Origin: an uncultured bacterium
Lineage (GTDB): Bacteria > Patescibacteriota > Microgenomatia > UBA1406 > GWC2-37-13
Assembly: GCA_937914905.1 (NCBI GenBank)
Contig: CALESU010000017.1
Coordinates: 1-6,676, forward strand
DNA: 6,676 bases
Direction: 5' to 3'
Shown here in pieces: positions 5,559 through 6,676 of this stretch. How positions within the stretch are numbered: the stretch's first letter is position 1; every line of letters starts with the position of its first letter. The translations under genes and the position numbers were made by a program. The notes below the pieces were generated by a model. The model worked only from the letters and a program-made list of their open reading frames with translations, searched no databases and was not told the origin of the DNA.

Positions 5559-5813
5559 ATGTTTAACCCCCTCAAAGGATTAGGAAATCTTCAACAATTA
5601 CAACAACAAGCAAAGCAAATGCAGGAAGCTCTTCAAAAGGAAGAGGTAACGATTGAAAAAAATGGCGTGACTGTCGTGATGCGCGGAGATCAGCGTGTAA
5701 TTGGAGTTGAAATTGATGGAGTGATGGAGAATCGCGTTGCTGAAGCGGTAAATGAAGCAGTGAAAAAAACACAAGAACTTGCAGCACGAAAATTACTTGA
5801 AATGAATCAATAG
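5559..5813 (+). CDS. ybaB: YbaB/EbfC family nucleoid-associated protein
   Basis: This 84-residue protein belongs to the YbaB/EbfC family of small dimeric DNA-binding proteins that coat the nucleoid. The N-terminal helix is Gln-rich (LGNLQQLQQQAKQMQEALQ) and is followed by a beta core (VTIEKNGVTVVMRGDQRVIGVEIDG) and a C-terminal helix (AEAVNEAVKKTQELAARKLLEM), the standard order in the family. The usual length is about 100-110 residues, so both ends are slightly trimmed. It lies 26 bases after dnaX; dnaX-ybaB-recR is a common bacterial cluster, but here recR is not next and a palindromic element plus prs follow. No Shine-Dalgarno sequence is visible before the ATG. Confidence 0.92.
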   Translation: MFNPLKGLGNLQQLQQQAKQMQEALQKEEVTIEKNGVTVVMRGDQRVIGVEIDGVMENRVAEAVNEAVKKTQELAARKLLEMNQ

Positions 5814-5823
5814 TCGTACCTTT

Positions 5824-5885
5824 GTCGTCCCGCACTTGATGCGGGATCCCGTTACCAATAGATTCCGGATCAAGTCCGGAATGAC
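5824..5885. repeat. Double palindromic intergenic element, copy 2 (well preserved)
   Basis: The left hairpin is TCCCGCA (5828-5834) with TGCGGGA (5840-5846) around the loop CTTGA. The right hairpin is ATTCCGGA (5862-5869) with TCCGGAAT (5875-5882) around TCAAG, the reverse complement of CTTGA, so the two units are inverted copies of one motif. The ends also pair: GTCGT (5824-5828) with ATGAC (5881-5885), one pair being a wobble. The element fills most of the 82-base gap between ybaB and prs and ends 10 bases before the prs ATG. It shares architecture and the right-hand stem with the element at 2919-2973. Confidence 0.9.
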
Positions 5886-5895
5886 ATGATGATAT

Positions 5896-6676
5896 ATGTT
5901 AAAATTTTTTTCGGGAACATCAAACGAAACTCTGGCTCAAAATGTCGCTAAACGCTTAGGGCAAGAACTTGCGAAGGTAGAGATTGTCAAGTTTGAAAAC
6001 TCTGAAATTAGAGTGCGCATTGAAGAGGATGTGAAGAATGACACCTGCGTCATCATTCAAAGTACCTCGAACCCCACAAATTCAAACCTCATGGAGCTAT
6101 TCCTCATGGCAGATGCACTGCGCCGGGAAGAAGCAAAGCGAGTGATTGCGGTAATCCCGTATTTTGGATACGCGCGTCAAGATCTTCAACACAGACCAGG
6201 AGAGTGTGTTTCCGCAAATGTCATAATTCGATTCCTCGAATCCATTGGTATTCAAAAAGTGTATACGATTGCTCTTCATGACGAAGCAACTGAAGGAGTA
6301 TTTGACATCCCGTTCAAAAATCTGTCTCCGTTTCCTGCAATGGCGAAAGAAATAAAATCCTATCTCGAAGCAAAGAATGTAGAAACAAGTCCCGAACATA
6401 TCGCGATTGTCTCCCCAGATCAGGGAGGGATTGAGCGCGCACGAAAATTTGGAGAAGTACTCTTTGGCCATAGCAATTTCGATCTTGCAGTTGCTGAAAA
6501 AAGGCGAGATCTTGAACATATGCATCAGAGCAAGGCGTTGAAATTATATGGTGATGTAAAAAACAAAGTAACAATCATAGTAGACGACGTTGCAACCTCC
6601 GGAAGAACACTGATCCATGCTGCAGATTTTGCGCTTGAACTAGGAGCAGTGAGCGTCATGGCATGTATCGTCCACC
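5896..6676 (+). CDS. prs: Ribose-phosphate pyrophosphokinase (PRPP synthase), 3'-truncated by window end
   Basis: PRPP synthase transfers pyrophosphate from ATP to ribose 5-phosphate, giving the precursor for purines, pyrimidines, NAD, His and Trp. The first 260 residues are visible; family members have about 310. Landmarks are FSGTSN at the start, FENSEIRVRI (33-42, equivalent to FANGE), NLMELFLMADALRR (64-77), VIPYFGYARQD (86-96, ATP site), ALHDEATEGVFDIPFKNL (126-143, metal-binding His), VSPDQGG (172-178), AEKRR (200-204, catalytic Lys loop) and IIVDDVATSGRTL (227-239). The last is the PRPP loop but departs from the usual DDxxDTxGT and looks like a phosphoribosyltransferase loop. The ATG at 5896 is the only workable start, because the upstream in-frame ATG at 5881 meets a TGA after one codon. 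No Shine-Dalgarno sequence is present, and a palindromic element ends 10 bases upstream. Confidence 0.92.
   Translation, partial: MLKFFSGTSNETLAQNVAKRLGQELAKVEIVKFENSEIRVRIEEDVKNDTCVIIQSTSNPTNSNLMELFLMADALRREEAKRVIAVIPYFGYARQDLQHRPGECVSANVIIRFLESIGIQKVYTIALHDEATEGVFDIPFKNLSPFPAMAKEIKSYLEAKNVETSPEHIAIVSPDQGGIERARKFGEVLFGHSNFDLAVAEKRRDLEHMHQSKALKLYGDVKNKVTIIVDDVATSGRTLIHAADFALELGAVSVMACIVH

Noticed and set aside
6097..6525. 142-residue open frame on the minus strand
   Set aside because: It lies wholly inside the well-supported prs gene on the opposite strand, has a Cys/Phe-rich composition typical of antisense frames, and shows no recognisable domain.
1..6676. A new defence, mobile or secondary-metabolite system
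   Set aside because: The genes are housekeeping families in one orientation. Nothing resembles effector/immunity pairs, integrases, CRISPR or biosynthetic enzymes.

Overview
The window reads as a stretch of chromosome from a bacterium with a compact genome, most likely a member of the Candidate Phyla Radiation (Patescibacteria, Parcubacteria-like). That assignment is an inference. It rests on nine co-directional, tightly packed plus-strand genes; shortened versions of universal proteins (a 417-residue prolyl-tRNA synthetase, a 348-residue DnaX, a 120-residue YbeY, a 63-residue bS21); an archaeal-looking cytidylate kinase; almost no Shine-Dalgarno sequences; and a small charged helical protein of a kind common in these genomes. 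TGA is used as a stop (rpsU) and is not found inside the genes, so the UGA=Gly code of Gracilibacteria/Absconditabacteria does not apply.

Layout. Positions 1-702 hold the C-terminal part of an RseP-type intramembrane metalloprotease. It is followed by a cytidylate kinase-like gene (711-1277) and, one base later, a 99-residue helical protein (1279-1578) carrying two sets of 12-bp tandem repeats. A weak terminator-like hairpin lies at 1575-1611. A new transcription unit appears to start at an extended -10 promoter (1635-1643), placed so that the proS message (1650-2903) would be leaderless. An imperfect double palindrome (2919-2973) separates proS from a DHH/MYG1-like putative phosphoesterase (3001-3834).

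The second half is an information-processing cluster: rpsU (3920-4111) overlapping ybeY by ATGA, then dnaX (4486-5532), ybaB (5559-5813), a second double palindrome (5824-5885) and a 3'-truncated ribose-phosphate pyrophosphokinase gene (5896 to the window edge). The genes cover translation (ProRS, bS21, 16S rRNA maturation), replication and nucleoid (DnaX, YbaB), nucleotide supply (CMP kinase, PRPP synthase) and membrane proteolysis. There is no gene-free stretch longer than 300 bases, and I see no RNA gene, CRISPR array or insertion sequence.

I see no clear multi-gene undescribed system. The points most worth checking are: the only strong Shine-Dalgarno sequence lies in front of bS21, as reported in Bacteroidia; YbeY has lost most of its metal site; a two-unit palindromic element shows compensatory stem changes; the PRPP synthase has a phosphoribosyltransferase-like PRPP loop; and there is a DHH/MYG1-like protein of unknown substrate.
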